A stretch of 62,044 nt of DNA from Nannocystis sp. (GCA_016712315.1 JADJRG010000008.1:1-62044), one strand, 5' to 3'. Numbered from the stretch's first letter, positions 28,000 through 37,805 are shown. Program-made: numbers and translations. Notes: generated by a model not told the origin, from the letters alone.

Positions 28000-28793
28000 G
28001 CGTCATCGACGAACACAACCAAGAGGTGACGCACCTCGCGGCGGCCTTGGTGGGATGTGAGCGACTGGCGGACCAAAACCCGTTGACGGTAGAGCGTCAG
28101 AAGAACAGTCGTCTCATCATCGCCTCGGCTCCAAGTCGACGGGATATCACCACTCACCTCGAGACGGGCTCGTTCGCTGAGCGCATAGCCATAGCCGATG
28201 CACGGGCCTATACGCTTCGCCTGGTCGACGACACCCTCATCCAGCTCATGTGGACCTATGAGGGGAAGCGCCTCGTCAAGCACCGCTTTGCCTGGCTCCC
28301 CGCTCCCCTGCCGCCAGTTCGCGACTCGCTGGAGGCGGAGTTGACCCCCGAAGAGCGACTGGGGGGCTCCCTGGCTAGCATGGGCCACCTGCTCCGCCTC
28401 GGTGGATCACTGCGCATCGATCATGACCTCGATGCGGCCAGCGCACGGCATCCAGCCACTCACTTGACCCTCTTTGGCCCGGGCATGGAGGAGGGCCGCC
28501 TGCCCATTCGCGGCCCCTGGTGTCTGGGGCGCTTCTGCCGGTTCCTTTTTGGTCAGTTGGCGCCGCCCTCGGTTGAGGGCCAGCGCACAATCGAGTTGAC
28601 GCACCAGAAGGCGCTGATCGAGGCGGTATCCATCACCAGCGCTGGATTGGACATCGACGCGGAGCACATGCAGTCGGCATGGCTGGCCTGGGGTCCGACC
28701 GCAAGCTCGCCAGCGTCGAGAGTTCCGAGGACGAATGATCGCCATGATCGAGCTCGAGGCGGCCGACGCAGTGATGCCGATCACCGCGCTTAA
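27996..28793 (+). CDS. DUF2290-like protein, partner of the helicase (265 aa)
   Basis: Starts with TTG inside the helicase stop (TTGA). The middle part, RIDHDLDAASARHPATHLTLFG followed by GRLPIRGPWCLGRFCRFLF, resembles DUF2290 proteins, where a conserved HPxxHLH-like block precedes RIPV..P and a hydrophobic helix. An upstream block YTLRLVDDTLIQLMWTYEG fits the same family. The last 30 residues are basic and low-quality, and the true end may have been altered. The tight coupling indicates a two-component module with the helicase. Biochemical function unknown. Confidence 0.55.
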   Translation: MSVIDEHNQEVTHLAAALVGCERLADQNPLTVERQKNSRLIIASAPSRRDITTHLETGSFAERIAIADARAYTLRLVDDTLIQLMWTYEGKRLVKHRFAWLPAPLPPVRDSLEAELTPEERLGGSLASMGHLLRLGGSLRIDHDLDAASARHPATHLTLFGPGMEEGRLPIRGPWCLGRFCRFLFGQLAPPSVEGQRTIELTHQKALIEAVSITSAGLDIDAEHMQSAWLAWGPTASSPASRVPRTNDRHDRARGGRRSDADHRA

Positions 28794-28850
28794 CCCCATG
28801 CCGAGCCCAACATCCCAGAGTGCTCGGCTCCCTCTAGGGTACCCTCGCTG

Positions 28851-29111
28851 GCGCTCGGCAGCTCCGCTGCCCTGGACCGAGCCCGCGCTCTCCCCGACGC
28901 GCTCCGCCCGTTCGTGCGCCGCATATTCGGCGACGAGGCCGCGGCCGCACTTCCGGGACCCCGAGCTGACCTCTCGACCATTTCTGAGGCACTGGTCGGG
29001 TTCATCGAGCGTCGCGGTCGGCTCGACACGCTGGCGGACGCGTTGCTCGCACGATCACCGGCGCAGGCTGCGGGGCTCCGGTTGCTCGGGTACACGTCGC
29101 GCGGTGGATAG
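28851..29111 (+). pseudogene. EAD-type adaptor domain remnant
   Basis: In frame 3 the sequence ALPDALRPFVRRIFGD, AAALPGPRADLSTISEAL, VGFIERRGRLDTLADALLAR shows the pattern of small death-like effector-associated domains: helix with LRxFVRR, then LPG, then a helix ending (R/H)RGRLD. There is no ATG; a GTG at 28914 falls in mid-domain, and a TAA at 28790 closes the frame upstream. It may be the lost N-terminus of a gene cut by the neighbouring mobile debris, or a small protein starting at an unusual codon. It is the leftmost of four such domains in 10 kb. Confidence 0.55.
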
Positions 29112-29276
29112 GAGAGTCACAGCCCAGCATGATCTGATGCTTCAACGGGTCTTCGTCCTGCTGCGGGGTGACGTGGCCGTCTCGGGAGGCGACGAGGAAG
29201 AGGCGGTAGCGGAGCTAGGAGACGCCGAAGGCGGCGGCGCAGAGGACCCGAATATTCCTCCCTGTGTCAGGTCGCG

Positions 29277-29573
29277 CTATTTCCGTGATCTCGGGTCGCG
29301 CTCGAAGCGGGGTTTTGCTGGCGGGAGCGGGGGCGGGCTGTGTGGCTCGAGGTGCAGAAGGATGATCGCCGAGTTCATGATCGACGCGTCGATCCTCGGC
29401 TGCTCGCGCTCGTCGGCGAGGACGAGGGCGAGCCGGAGGAGGTGGCTGATGAGCCGCGGGAGCCCGCGGGCGGCGCGGAGGAGCATCGCCCGCGCATCGT
29501 CGACGATGAGGTCGGGCGGGGCGCCGGGCCCAACCACCTCCACCTGCGCGCCCGCCCTCTCAGCCGTACGGAT
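29277..29573 (-). pseudogene. Remnant of an ExeA/TniB-type transposition ATPase (C-terminal part)
   Basis: On the minus strand the segment PPDLIVDDARAMLLRAARGL, PRLISHLLRLALVLADE, RIDASIMNSAII matches the lid region of AAA ATPases that assist transposition or resemble ExeA (pattern ARGLPRRIN.L...AL..A......I......A). Walker motifs are missing. It ends shortly before the NACHT gene on the opposite strand, suggesting a transposon relic at the edge of the island. Bases 29112-29276 between it and the EAD remnant show nothing recognisable. Confidence 0.4.
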
Positions 29574-29615
29574 AGGTCGTTGTGACGAGACACAGCTTGC
29601 ATCGCGCTTGCGAAA

Positions 29616-32600
29616 TTGCGAGAACCATCGGCGCGCAGTGTGAACGGCGGGGATGCAGCGATCGAGGCGTACCGCGAGCAACTCGCCGGGGAGCTCGCAA
29701 CGATCGATATGCGAGCGGTCCCCGGGTTCGGCAAGAATGGCGCGCCGTGGGGGCTCGATCTCGCGGCCACGATGGTCCTGCCGCATCTACGGGGGATCCG
29801 CGGCGAGGAGGCGCCGCAGTCGGTCGGGCAGGTGCTGGCCCGGCATCCGGCGGTGGTCGTGCACGGCGAGCCAGGCTCGGGCAAGACGACGCTGCTCGGC
29901 TACTTGAGCTTGGCGTATGCATGCAGGGCCGACGAGCCGATCGGTCGGCTCGCGGCGGGAGCAGCGAAGGACTGCCCGCTACCGCGGGACCTCGTGCCGA
30001 TGCGCGTGCGGCTGGCAGGTGCGCGATTCGAACGCGACACGGCCGGCGAATTCTCGAAGTTGCTGCGCGATCAGCTCGACCGGTTCCCGGCAGCGGTAGC
30101 CGAGGCCGTGATACAGGCGCTGACGGATGGCCGCGGGCTGCTGTGCGTCGACGGGCTCGACGAGATCGGTGACGACGCGGACCGCCGGCGGGTCGCGCGA
30201 GCGCTCGAGGCATGGACACAGCGGCACGGGGGCCGTTGCTGGGTCACCACCCGCAAGCACGACGCGCTGACGCTGGTCGACCGCTTCGCGCCGTTCGAGC
30301 TGTTGCCGTTCGGACCCGACGAGATCCACAAGTACCTACTGAGCCGCCGAGACCCGCGGGCGAAGGCGTGGCTGCAGCGCTCCTGGGATTCGCCGCAGCT
30401 GCTCGCGCTGTACCGGGTGCCGTTACTCCTTGTGCTCGCGTTGGCGATCGACGGCGAGGAGCACCGACTGCCGGTCGACCGCGTGGTCCTGTTCGAGCGA
30501 GCGATCGCCATGCTGGTCCGCGACTGGAACGCGGAGCGGAGGCCTGACGCGCTTCGTCGGGCCTCCGGCGAAGTCGTCGACGCCGACGAGATTCTGCGTG
30601 CGCTTGCGGCGACGGCCCTGCAGCTGTACGAGCAGCGGTGCCTCGCGCAGCCAGTCGCGCGTGAGGAGCTCCACCGCCTGCTCGCCGCGGAGCTCGGCGG
30701 GCCGTCGCGGGCAGACGGAGCGCTCGAGGTGTTCGTGGCCAAGGCCGGGCTGCTGATCGCCGAGGGCGACCGGCTGCGATTCTGGCACCCGAGCTTCGGC
30801 GAGTTCCTCGCGGCCAAGGCGCTGGCCGCGGCGGCGCGCGAGCGGCCGGCGCGCCTGCTGCGGACGGCGAGCACGAGCACCGGTCGAGAGGTGGTCCGGA
30901 TGGCGATCGCCTGGCTGCGGACCCTCGGGGGCGACCCGCGGCTGGCATCGCGGCTGTTCGAGGAACTGCTGGCTGACCTCGGCGGCGGGCCATGGGCGCG
31001 GCTGTTCGGTGTGCATGTGCGGTTGGCGGTCGATGTTGTGCGCGAGGGGCACCCGCTCGACGATGGGGAGTTCTCGCGGGTGGTCGCGCGCGTGCTGGCG
31101 CTGATCGAGCGGGTGCCGGTGTGGGCCAACGCGGAGCTGCTCGCGGAGTTGGTGGCGACGCGGCCCGCGCACGTGTGTCCGCCAGCGCTGGCCCTGCGGA
31201 TCGTCGCGCTGGTCCGCCGGCCGGCGCTGCTGCCGGATCACGTCGTGGCTGCGTCGATGCGGTGGCTCGCTGCGGTGGCACCTGGATCGGCGGAGGTGCA
31301 GGCGTGCTGTGAGGCCGAGCTGGCGCGGCGGGGCGACAGCCATACGTGGGCAGCGATTGGCCTGCTGCGTGCGGGGATCGTGCGCGATGCCGTGGTCCTT
31401 GCGGCGGTGGAACCGCTCGCATATCGGATGGGCGCGCGCCAGACCCCCGAGGTCGAGCTCGCCAGGGTGCTGGCGCCAGCGCGGGGCCAAGTACTGCCAG
31501 CGCTGCAGCGGCTGTGGGCGGAGCATCCGCCGCCGGCGGGCCCTCCGCCGAGTGATGGGGGTCGTGACGCGGCCTGGCACCTGCATCACGCCCACGCGGC
31601 CCTCCGCGCGCTGCTCGTGGACGACGATGCGGAGGTGTTCGCGGCGCTGTTCGCGGAGGCGCAGGTCCATCCGTACGACGACGGAGTAGTCCGCGCGGGG
31701 CTCGGCTGGCTGGTGGCGCACGGCGACTCGGCGCGCAGGAAGATCGGCGAGGCGCTCGTCGACGCGGAGCCGGTCGTTGCCCATGCGGCGGCCGAGCTGC
31801 TGCGGACGATGCTCCTGCGCGACGACCAGGCGGAGGTCGCCTCCGACGTGGTGATCGCGGCGCTGGAACGCGGGTCGGACCGGCTCCCGTCGGCCGCCCT
31901 GGTGTTGTCAGTCCTACCGGGATATTCGGCCTCGCGCCCGCAACACGCGGTGCTGGGCGCACTGCGCCGGCTGATGGCGAGCGATCGCGGAGAATTCCCG
32001 CACGCGCTGGCGCGTCGCTGGTCGCGGCTCGCGGACGAAGCGGGACCGCGGTGGCTGCTCGCGGCGCTGCTGTGGCTGTCGACGCAGTACGTTCCCGAGG
32101 CCGAGGAGGTCGCGGCGACTGCCGACGTCCTGTACGCGGCGGTACGCGGCGCGGAGCTCGAGGTCGCGGTGGCCTCGGCCTGCCTGCTGCACGAGCGGTG
32201 GGACCGGCTCCACCCGCATACCCGACGTGCGCTGCTGCAGGCGTGGATCCGCGGGCTACACTGTCCGTCGGTGCGCGACGCGGCGTGGCGTTGCCTGCGG
32301 TGGCGGATGAAGGAGGCCGAGGAGGCCGTGCGCGCGGCGCTCCGGGCGACCATGGACGCCCCGGACGAGTTCGCGGCGACGATCGCGGCGCTGCTGCTGC
32401 TCGGCGAGCCGGAGGTGCTTCCGCGGGCCCGCGCGGTGCTGTGGCGGAGCCTGGCGAGCGAGGACCTGGCGGTCGTCGGGATGGCTCTCGAGGGGTTGCA
32501 GCGCGAGCCGGTGGTCGGGGAGCCGGAGTTGCTTGAGCGGTGGGTCGCGGCGGAGATCCGGCTGGGCCTGTTGGGCCGACGACACCTCACCATCGATGTC

Positions 32601-35600
32601 GGCCCGCCGTCGCGCGCGCTCGTCGAGCTGTTCTTGCGGTCGCCGTGGGACCCGGGGGCAACGCGATTCCGGTTGCCCTGGCTGGCCGGGCACACGGACG
32701 CGATCGCCCTGGCGGTGGCGGCGTTCGCCGGAGACGCGGAGCCCGAGCCCCGGGCCGTCGGGCTGCTGGCGGCCTGCCTCGATTCGCCGGAGCGCGTCGA
32801 GGCGTTGCTCGTCCGGGTCCGCGGCGAGGGCCCCTCGACCCGGGCGGGGGCGATGACGACAATCGGTCACTGCTGCCGCCTCGTCGGCTGGAACTCGCCG
32901 CTCCACGCGGCACTGCGGTCGGCCCTCCACGAGCTGTTGCAGGACGACCTGCAGAGCGACGACCCCGCGGTCCTGGCCAAGGCCGTGGGCATCCTCGATC
33001 GTGCCTACATCTTCGCCGACATCCCGGCGGCGCGCGGCCGGCTGCTCGAGCTCGGCAACGCGACGAGCAAACGGCGGGTGATCCGGCGGTGGCTGGAGAT
33101 CCAGTGCCCGCCGGAGCAGCGCGAAGCGTTCGCGCTGAAGCACTTCGAACGAGGCCTGGCCGAATTGGCCGAAGCGCTGCGGACCTGCCTCGAGGACGAG
33201 CCGATGGCCGCGCTCGAGGCGGGGCTCCTGCTCCGCCGAATCGGCGGCGACGGCGAGCCGCTGCGCGTGCGAGCGCGGGCGATCCTCGCCGGACCCCCCG
33301 GCGAGCCGATCGAGGGCGAGGTCCGGGTCGAGTGGCTGTTCGAGCACGAACGGTCGCACGCGCTCCGGCGTGCGCTCGCCGGACGATCGCCCCGGACTTG
33401 GGCGCTGCTGGTGCTCGACGACCTTGGCGAGGACATCGGCGAGGCGGTGCTGCGCGAAGTCCTTGGCGAGCCCGGGACGCCAGCCCCGTGGGGACGGCTC
33501 GAATGGTTGCTCGAGCATCGTCCGGAGTGGGCCGCGCGGGCCGAGCCGTGGATCGTCGGGCGGATCGCGGAGGCGGACGTCTCGGAGGTCATCGAGGTCG
33601 CGCGCCGTCTGTGCGGGCCGGCGGCGTGGAGCCCATCGATCGTGGCGGCGTTGATCCGGCGCTGGCCGGAGTGGATCGTCACGCTCTTGCCGGCTCACGA
33701 CGCGAGCCTCGCCGCGTTCATCGGGCAGGACGTCGCTCCGGAGCCGACGCAGATGGCCCAATGGCGCGAGCAGATGCAGTCGCCGAACCCCGACCTGCGT
33801 GAGCGCGTCGCCCTCGCACTGGCGATGACCGGTCGGCTCGACGCGGCGCTCGCCGACGTGTTGATCGCGACGGCGCTGAGGTGGCACTGGCCGGCGGCGC
33901 TCCGCGCCGAGCAGTATCTCGGCCGGCCGGAAGACGCGGCGGTGTTCGCGGCCCGGCGGCGGGCCCACGCCGCCGATCGCGGGAAGACCGCGGAGGATGC
34001 GTACGAGGTGCTCACGCTGTGGTCAACGAGTCACGAGCGTGCGGTCGACCGCGACGTGACACTTCCATTGCTCCGCCTCGCCGCCGGCCACGCGCACGCA
34101 ACGATGGCGCTGCCCGCCGCGGCGTGGCTGGCGGAGCTCGACCAGGCCGCGGGCGTCGCTGCCGCGGTCGAGATGGTCGCGCGCTCGACCGAGGCCGCGG
34201 TTTGGTTGCTGAACCGGGGGGAGGCGTGTCTGCCCGCGGTCGAGCGGCTGTGGGACACACTCGAGCAGCCAGACATGTCGACCGACTGGGAGCTCGCGCT
34301 GGCCACGCTTCTGCCGGAGCAGCGCGGGGAGCAGCGGTTCGCGGCGGCGCTGGCAAAGGTCGCTACCCAGGCCAACGAGTGGATCGCCGAAAAGGCGATC
34401 TGGCTGCTCGCCGAGGTCGCGCCCGGGCGCGTGCCGGCGGTGATCATCGATCGCTTGGCCGAAACAGCCGGACAGGCACGGGCGGCCGCGGACTGGTTAT
34501 ACGCGCTGAGCCGGGGGCGTCGCCCGGGTAGGCGTTTGCCCGGGGCGATGGACCCGTCCGACCCGGAGTCCCAGAGCTTGCATATCCCGATCGACGATCG
34601 ACGATGGAGTGCGTTGGGCTACACGTCGACTCTGGCTCACAAGGCAGAGCTGCTGATCAAGCTCTCGCCGGAGCTCCGCATCGATCTGGAGGCGACCGCC
34701 GCAACGCTCCTCGGCGGCGACGCGACACGCTGGTCGGAGTTGTGGCGACGCGCGAGCGCGAGGGCAGTCAACCCGGAGGAGATCGACGAGATCCGCGCCG
34801 TCGTCGACGTCATCGACAGCGATCGCCCGGGCCAGATTCTGGCGCGCTTGATCTGGCGTCTCAGCCTGGCGATGACGGCGCTGCTTGAGCGAGACGAGGA
34901 TCTGCCGCTCGCCGCACGGCCCTTGAGTCCGCCGCTCTCCTGCACGATCCTCCCCGAGATGTCGCAGCCGGCGATCGTCCACTTCCTCATCCACCGATTC
35001 TCCGAGGGCGACCTCCGGCGGCTGGTCCGCTACCACTACCCGGCTCTCACCGCCCTCCTGCCTGGCACTACCGCCTCTCTCCGCGAAGTCGCCGACGCAT
35101 GGGTCAGACTCCTCGTTGAGCAAGGTCGCCTCGACCACCGCTTCTTCGACCTCCTACGAGCCGAGCGTGACCGCTTCATCGCGGCCATCGACGACCTCGA
35201 GCAACAGACCGTCGACGCACAGCGCATCGCGCCCGCCCCTCCCGCCCCCACGCCAACGCCAGCACCCACCCCCGCGCCCGCCGCCCGCAAGCCCACGACT
35301 CGACGCCCCACCAAGCCGGCCTATCGTTGGCTTCACCTCTCCGACATCCACTTCGGCTGTCGAGGTGACGCTGAGTGGATCCAGGTCGTCGACGACTTCG
35401 AGCGCAGCCTCGACCAGTGGCTGCCGAAGATCGGCGGCCCGATCGACCTCATCCTCGTCACGGGCGACCTCACCAACCGCGCCAAGCCCGACGAGTTCGC
35501 CGGCATCACCGCCTTCCTCGACCGCATCCTCGCCCGCATCCAGACCGCGACCGGCCACCGCCCCCTCGTCGTCGCCGTCCCTGGCAACCACGACCTCACC

Positions 35601-36401
35601 CGCCCCTCCGATCTCCTCGACTTCGCGGCCTTCGACCGCTACGTCACCCCCGGAGACGCCCAAGCCCTCCGCCTCCACGAGCGCCTCTGGAGCGACAAGA
35701 AGCCCGACCGCCTCCTCCCCCTCTTCGCCGAGTACACCCGCTGGGCCGACACGGCCGTCCTCCCGCCCCTCCGCGCCCGCGCCGACGTCGCCGTCCACCA
35801 GTCCTTCTTCCCCGGCGACCTCACCGTCATCCTCGACAGCCCCGGCCGCTTCCCCCTGACCATCGTCGGCCTCAACAGCGCCTGGCTCCACTACCAGGAC
35901 GCCGAGCCGGGCGCGCTCGCCCTCCCCGCCGAGCAGTTCCTCGCCGCCCTTCCTCCGCGGCCAACCGCGGGCAGCTCGCCCCTCGACCTCTTCAAGGAGG
36001 GTCGGTCGCAGAGGCTCCTCATGCACCATCACCCCCGCACGTGGCTCTCCCCCGGGCACCAGAAGATCCACGACGGCGCACTCTACGTCCCGCACCGCTT
36101 CGCCGCGTGTCTCTTCGGCCACATGCACGAGCCCACCGCGGCCCGCGAAGCCATCGCTGGCGGTGACGACCGCTGCTTCTTCCAGGCCCCCTCCCTCTTC
36201 GGACTCGAGCACTACGGCACGAAGGACGAGAGCCGGCTCTTCGGGTACGCCTTCGGCATGCTCCGCGAGGACGGCGAGCTCCGCCTCTGGCCCCTCCGCA
36301 GCACCATCGCCGCCAACAACCAGACTCACTTCGCCCGCGACACCCGCTTCCACTGGAAGGACGACAAGTACGTACGCCTCCGGGGAGCGCGCACTCGCTG
36401 A
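29616..36401 (+). CDS. NACHT-HEAT-EAD-calcineurin-like phosphoesterase protein (2261 aa)
   Basis: Giant intact ORF. The NACHT NTPase has Walker A GEPGSGKTT (residues 84-92) and the NACHT-type Walker B LLCVDGLDE (175-183); FWHPSFGEFLAAKAL near 390 is the usual NACHT closing motif. Residues about 450-1780 are long Ala/Leu/Arg helical repeats, probably HEAT-like. Residues 1782-1865 form an EAD-type adaptor (FSEGDLRRLVR, LLPG, VEQGRLDHRFFD). A Pro/Ala/Thr linker (1876-1900) leads to a metallophosphoesterase with all motifs: LSDIHFG (1908), TGDLTN (1949), PGNHD (1989), MHHHP and FGHMHEP (2167). NACHT/HEAT sensors oligomerise on a trigger; the phosphoesterase would be the effector, cutting nucleic acid or nucleotides. 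The start is uncertain (TTG 29616 or GTG 29640; no clear ribosome site). Codon choice changes at residue 1782, suggesting fusion. Confidence 0.85.
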   Translation: MREPSARSVNGGDAAIEAYREQLAGELATIDMRAVPGFGKNGAPWGLDLAATMVLPHLRGIRGEEAPQSVGQVLARHPAVVVHGEPGSGKTTLLGYLSLAYACRADEPIGRLAAGAAKDCPLPRDLVPMRVRLAGARFERDTAGEFSKLLRDQLDRFPAAVAEAVIQALTDGRGLLCVDGLDEIGDDADRRRVARALEAWTQRHGGRCWVTTRKHDALTLVDRFAPFELLPFGPDEIHKYLLSRRDPRAKAWLQRSWDSPQLLALYRVPLLLVLALAIDGEEHRLPVDRVVLFERAIAMLVRDWNAERRPDALRRASGEVVDADEILRALAATALQLYEQRCLAQPVAREELHRLLAAELGGPSRADGALEVFVAKAGLLIAEGDRLRFWHPSFGEFLAAKALAAAARERPARLLRTASTSTGREVVRMAIAWLRTLGGDPRLASRLFEELLADLGGGPWARLFGVHVRLAVDVVREGHPLDDGEFSRVVARVLALIERVPVWANAELLAELVATRPAHVCPPALALRIVALVRRPALLPDHVVAASMRWLAAVAPGSAEVQACCEAELARRGDSHTWAAIGLLRAGIVRDAVVLAAVEPLAYRMGARQTPEVELARVLAPARGQVLPALQRLWAEHPPPAGPPPSDGGRDAAWHLHHAHAALRALLVDDDAEVFAALFAEAQVHPYDDGVVRAGLGWLVAHGDSARRKIGEALVDAEPVVAHAAAELLRTMLLRDDQAEVASDVVIAALERGSDRLPSAALVLSVLPGYSASRPQHAVLGALRRLMASDRGEFPHALARRWSRLADEAGPRWLLAALLWLSTQYVPEAEEVAATADVLYAAVRGAELEVAVASACLLHERWDRLHPHTRRALLQAWIRGLHCPSVRDAAWRCLRWRMKEAEEAVRAALRATMDAPDEFAATIAALLLLGEPEVLPRARAVLWRSLASEDLAVVGMALEGLQREPVVGEPELLERWVAAEIRLGLLGRRHLTIDVGPPSRALVELFLRSPWDPGATRFRLPWLAGHTDAIALAVAAFAGDAEPEPRAVGLLAACLDSPERVEALLVRVRGEGPSTRAGAMTTIGHCCRLVGWNSPLHAALRSALHELLQDDLQSDDPAVLAKAVGILDRAYIFADIPAARGRLLELGNATSKRRVIRRWLEIQCPPEQREAFALKHFERGLAELAEALRTCLEDEPMAALEAGLLLRRIGGDGEPLRVRARAILAGPPGEPIEGEVRVEWLFEHERSHALRRALAGRSPRTWALLVLDDLGEDIGEAVLREVLGEPGTPAPWGRLEWLLEHRPEWAARAEPWIVGRIAEADVSEVIEVARRLCGPAAWSPSIVAALIRRWPEWIVTLLPAHDASLAAFIGQDVAPEPTQMAQWREQMQSPNPDLRERVALALAMTGRLDAALADVLIATALRWHWPAALRAEQYLGRPEDAAVFAARRRAHAADRGKTAEDAYEVLTLWSTSHERAVDRDVTLPLLRLAAGHAHATMALPAAAWLAELDQAAGVAAAVEMVARSTEAAVWLLNRGEACLPAVERLWDTLEQPDMSTDWELALATLLPEQRGEQRFAAALAKVATQANEWIAEKAIWLLAEVAPGRVPAVIIDRLAETAGQARAAADWLYALSRGRRPGRRLPGAMDPSDPESQSLHIPIDDRRWSALGYTSTLAHKAELLIKLSPELRIDLEATAATLLGGDATRWSELWRRASARAVNPEEIDEIRAVVDVIDSDRPGQILARLIWRLSLAMTALLERDEDLPLAARPLSPPLSCTILPEMSQPAIVHFLIHRFSEGDLRRLVRYHYPALTALLPGTTASLREVADAWVRLLVEQGRLDHRFFDLLRAERDRFIAAIDDLEQQTVDAQRIAPAPPAPTPTPAPTPAPAARKPTTRRPTKPAYRWLHLSDIHFGCRGDAEWIQVVDDFERSLDQWLPKIGGPIDLILVTGDLTNRAKPDEFAGITAFLDRILARIQTATGHRPLVVAVPGNHDLTRPSDLLDFAAFDRYVTPGDAQALRLHERLWSDKKPDRLLPLFAEYTRWADTAVLPPLRARADVAVHQSFFPGDLTVILDSPGRFPLTIVGLNSAWLHYQDAEPGALALPAEQFLAALPPRPTAGSSPLDLFKEGRSQRLLMHHHPRTWLSPGHQKIHDGALYVPHRFAACLFGHMHEPTAAREAIAGGDDRCFFQAPSLFGLEHYGTKDESRLFGYAFGMLREDGELRLWPLRSTIAANNQTHFARDTRFHWKDDKYVRLRGARTR

Positions 36402-36418
36402 TCACCCCCACCACCGCA

Positions 36419-37798
36419 ATGTCAGAGACCAACCCACCACGCACCTCGCTCGACGCGGAAGCATCCCTCGCGCTCCGAGCGCTCCTCGTCGATATCTTCC
36501 CGAGCGCCGACGCCCTCCGCGGCTTCGTTCGCCGCGCCCCTGGGCTGGCGGGATTACACGCCGAGCAGCGGTCCCCGACCTGCTCGATCGGTGAGTTCGT
36601 CGATGACCTAATCGCCCTCGCCGAGCGCCACGGCCTCCTTGGGCCGCTCCTCGAAGCCCTCTCCCGTGACTTCCCGGCCGAAGCCCCGCGGCTCAACCCG
36701 CTCCGCGCGCGTCTCTGCCTCTCGCCCCTGCCCACCATCGAGCCAACGAACGACCTGCTCATGGACAACTGGGCCTACCAGGACATCACGGAGCTCTTCA
36801 TCGACGGCCCCTCTGACATACCCATCGAGGAGATCCGAGTTGGCGAAGAGCTCTCCGCGATCGCTCTGCCGTGGCCAGCCGTCGCCCTCGAGTCGCTCCT
36901 GGCAACCCTCAGCGGCGTCGCCCTCCACGACCGATTCATGGTTGAGGAGAAGCAGATTGGCGCCTGGAATGAGGACGGCTCTCCGCTCATCGACCTCGCC
37001 CATCGCTCGATCATCCAGCCGATCCCCGAACCCGAGGACCTCCCACTCACCCGCTCCGGCCTCTACCAACGGCTCTTCGTCGCCCCCCCGCTCGCGCGCG
37101 CCCACCAGCTGCTGCGCGCGGCTCGCAACGACCCTGCCCGCAGCCGCGATCACGAACACCTCTCGAGCGTCCTCTGGGGCTCCGTCGGCTACGTCGCCCG
37201 CAGCGCTCACCTCGGCGTCCCCTATTGCGCCCACCCTGTCCGTCGCCGCTTCCTCCGTCAAACGCCCTTCACCACGGTCCCCGACGCGCTCACCTTGACC
37301 GTCGGCGCGATCGATCGCGCCCGGGCCGAGCGCTTCCTCGCCATCAAGCAAGCGACCTCGCTCTCGCTCGACCTCACCCTGCCCCCGATCTTGGTCGCAA
37401 TCATCAACGACGCCCGGACCCGCGACGACCTCGTCCCGGTCGCCCTGCAGCTTCGCAACGAGTTCCGCGACCTGCGTCGTTGGATCGCCCTCTTCAACCA
37501 AGCCCTCCGCGATCCCGCGGCCAACGTCGACCGGATCCTCGAGTACCAGCACACGCTCCAGAAGGTCGCCGAAGCCGCAAGCCTGCCTGGCGTACACCGC
37601 TATCACGTCGTCTCGCAGACCATCGACAACATGCCCGGCCCGCACCGCCAGGCTGGCCTCATCATGGAGCGGCTCATCCAGGCGAAGCCTGGCGTCGAGC
37701 TCATCGACAAGCTCATCGGCCTCTTCGAGATCAGACGCACCTCGCTCGCCACTCGGGTCAAGGAGCACCTCCGCACGGCTCTCCTCGCCCCGGCATGA
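36419..37798 (+). CDS. EAD-type domain protein with unknown C-terminal domain (459 aa)
   Basis: Begins 17 bp after the NACHT gene and shares its C-ending codon style, so the two form an operon. Residues 17-95 are an EAD-type adaptor: LRALLVDIFPSADALRGFVRR, then LIALAERHGLLGPLLEAL. The remaining 360 residues match nothing I know. They include a conserved-looking core (DNWAYQDITELFIDG, AYLGVPYCAHPVRR-type segment near 260) and a helical end (LRNEFRDLRRWIALFNQAL). There is no membrane span or signal. By analogy with EAD partners in other loci, the C-terminal part would be an effector or regulator recruited through the adaptor to the NACHT protein's EAD. Confidence 0.75.
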   Translation: MSETNPPRTSLDAEASLALRALLVDIFPSADALRGFVRRAPGLAGLHAEQRSPTCSIGEFVDDLIALAERHGLLGPLLEALSRDFPAEAPRLNPLRARLCLSPLPTIEPTNDLLMDNWAYQDITELFIDGPSDIPIEEIRVGEELSAIALPWPAVALESLLATLSGVALHDRFMVEEKQIGAWNEDGSPLIDLAHRSIIQPIPEPEDLPLTRSGLYQRLFVAPPLARAHQLLRAARNDPARSRDHEHLSSVLWGSVGYVARSAHLGVPYCAHPVRRRFLRQTPFTTVPDALTLTVGAIDRARAERFLAIKQATSLSLDLTLPPILVAIINDARTRDDLVPVALQLRNEFRDLRRWIALFNQALRDPAANVDRILEYQHTLQKVAEAASLPGVHRYHVVSQTIDNMPGPHRQAGLIMERLIQAKPGVELIDKLIGLFEIRRTSLATRVKEHLRTALLAPA

Positions 37799-37805
37799 GC
37801 CAGCT

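Noticed and set aside
30244..31962. Long minus-strand frames under the NACHT gene
   Set aside because: Pro/Ala/Arg-rich low-complexity products typical of antisense frames in 70 percent GC DNA; the plus strand has the NACHT motifs.
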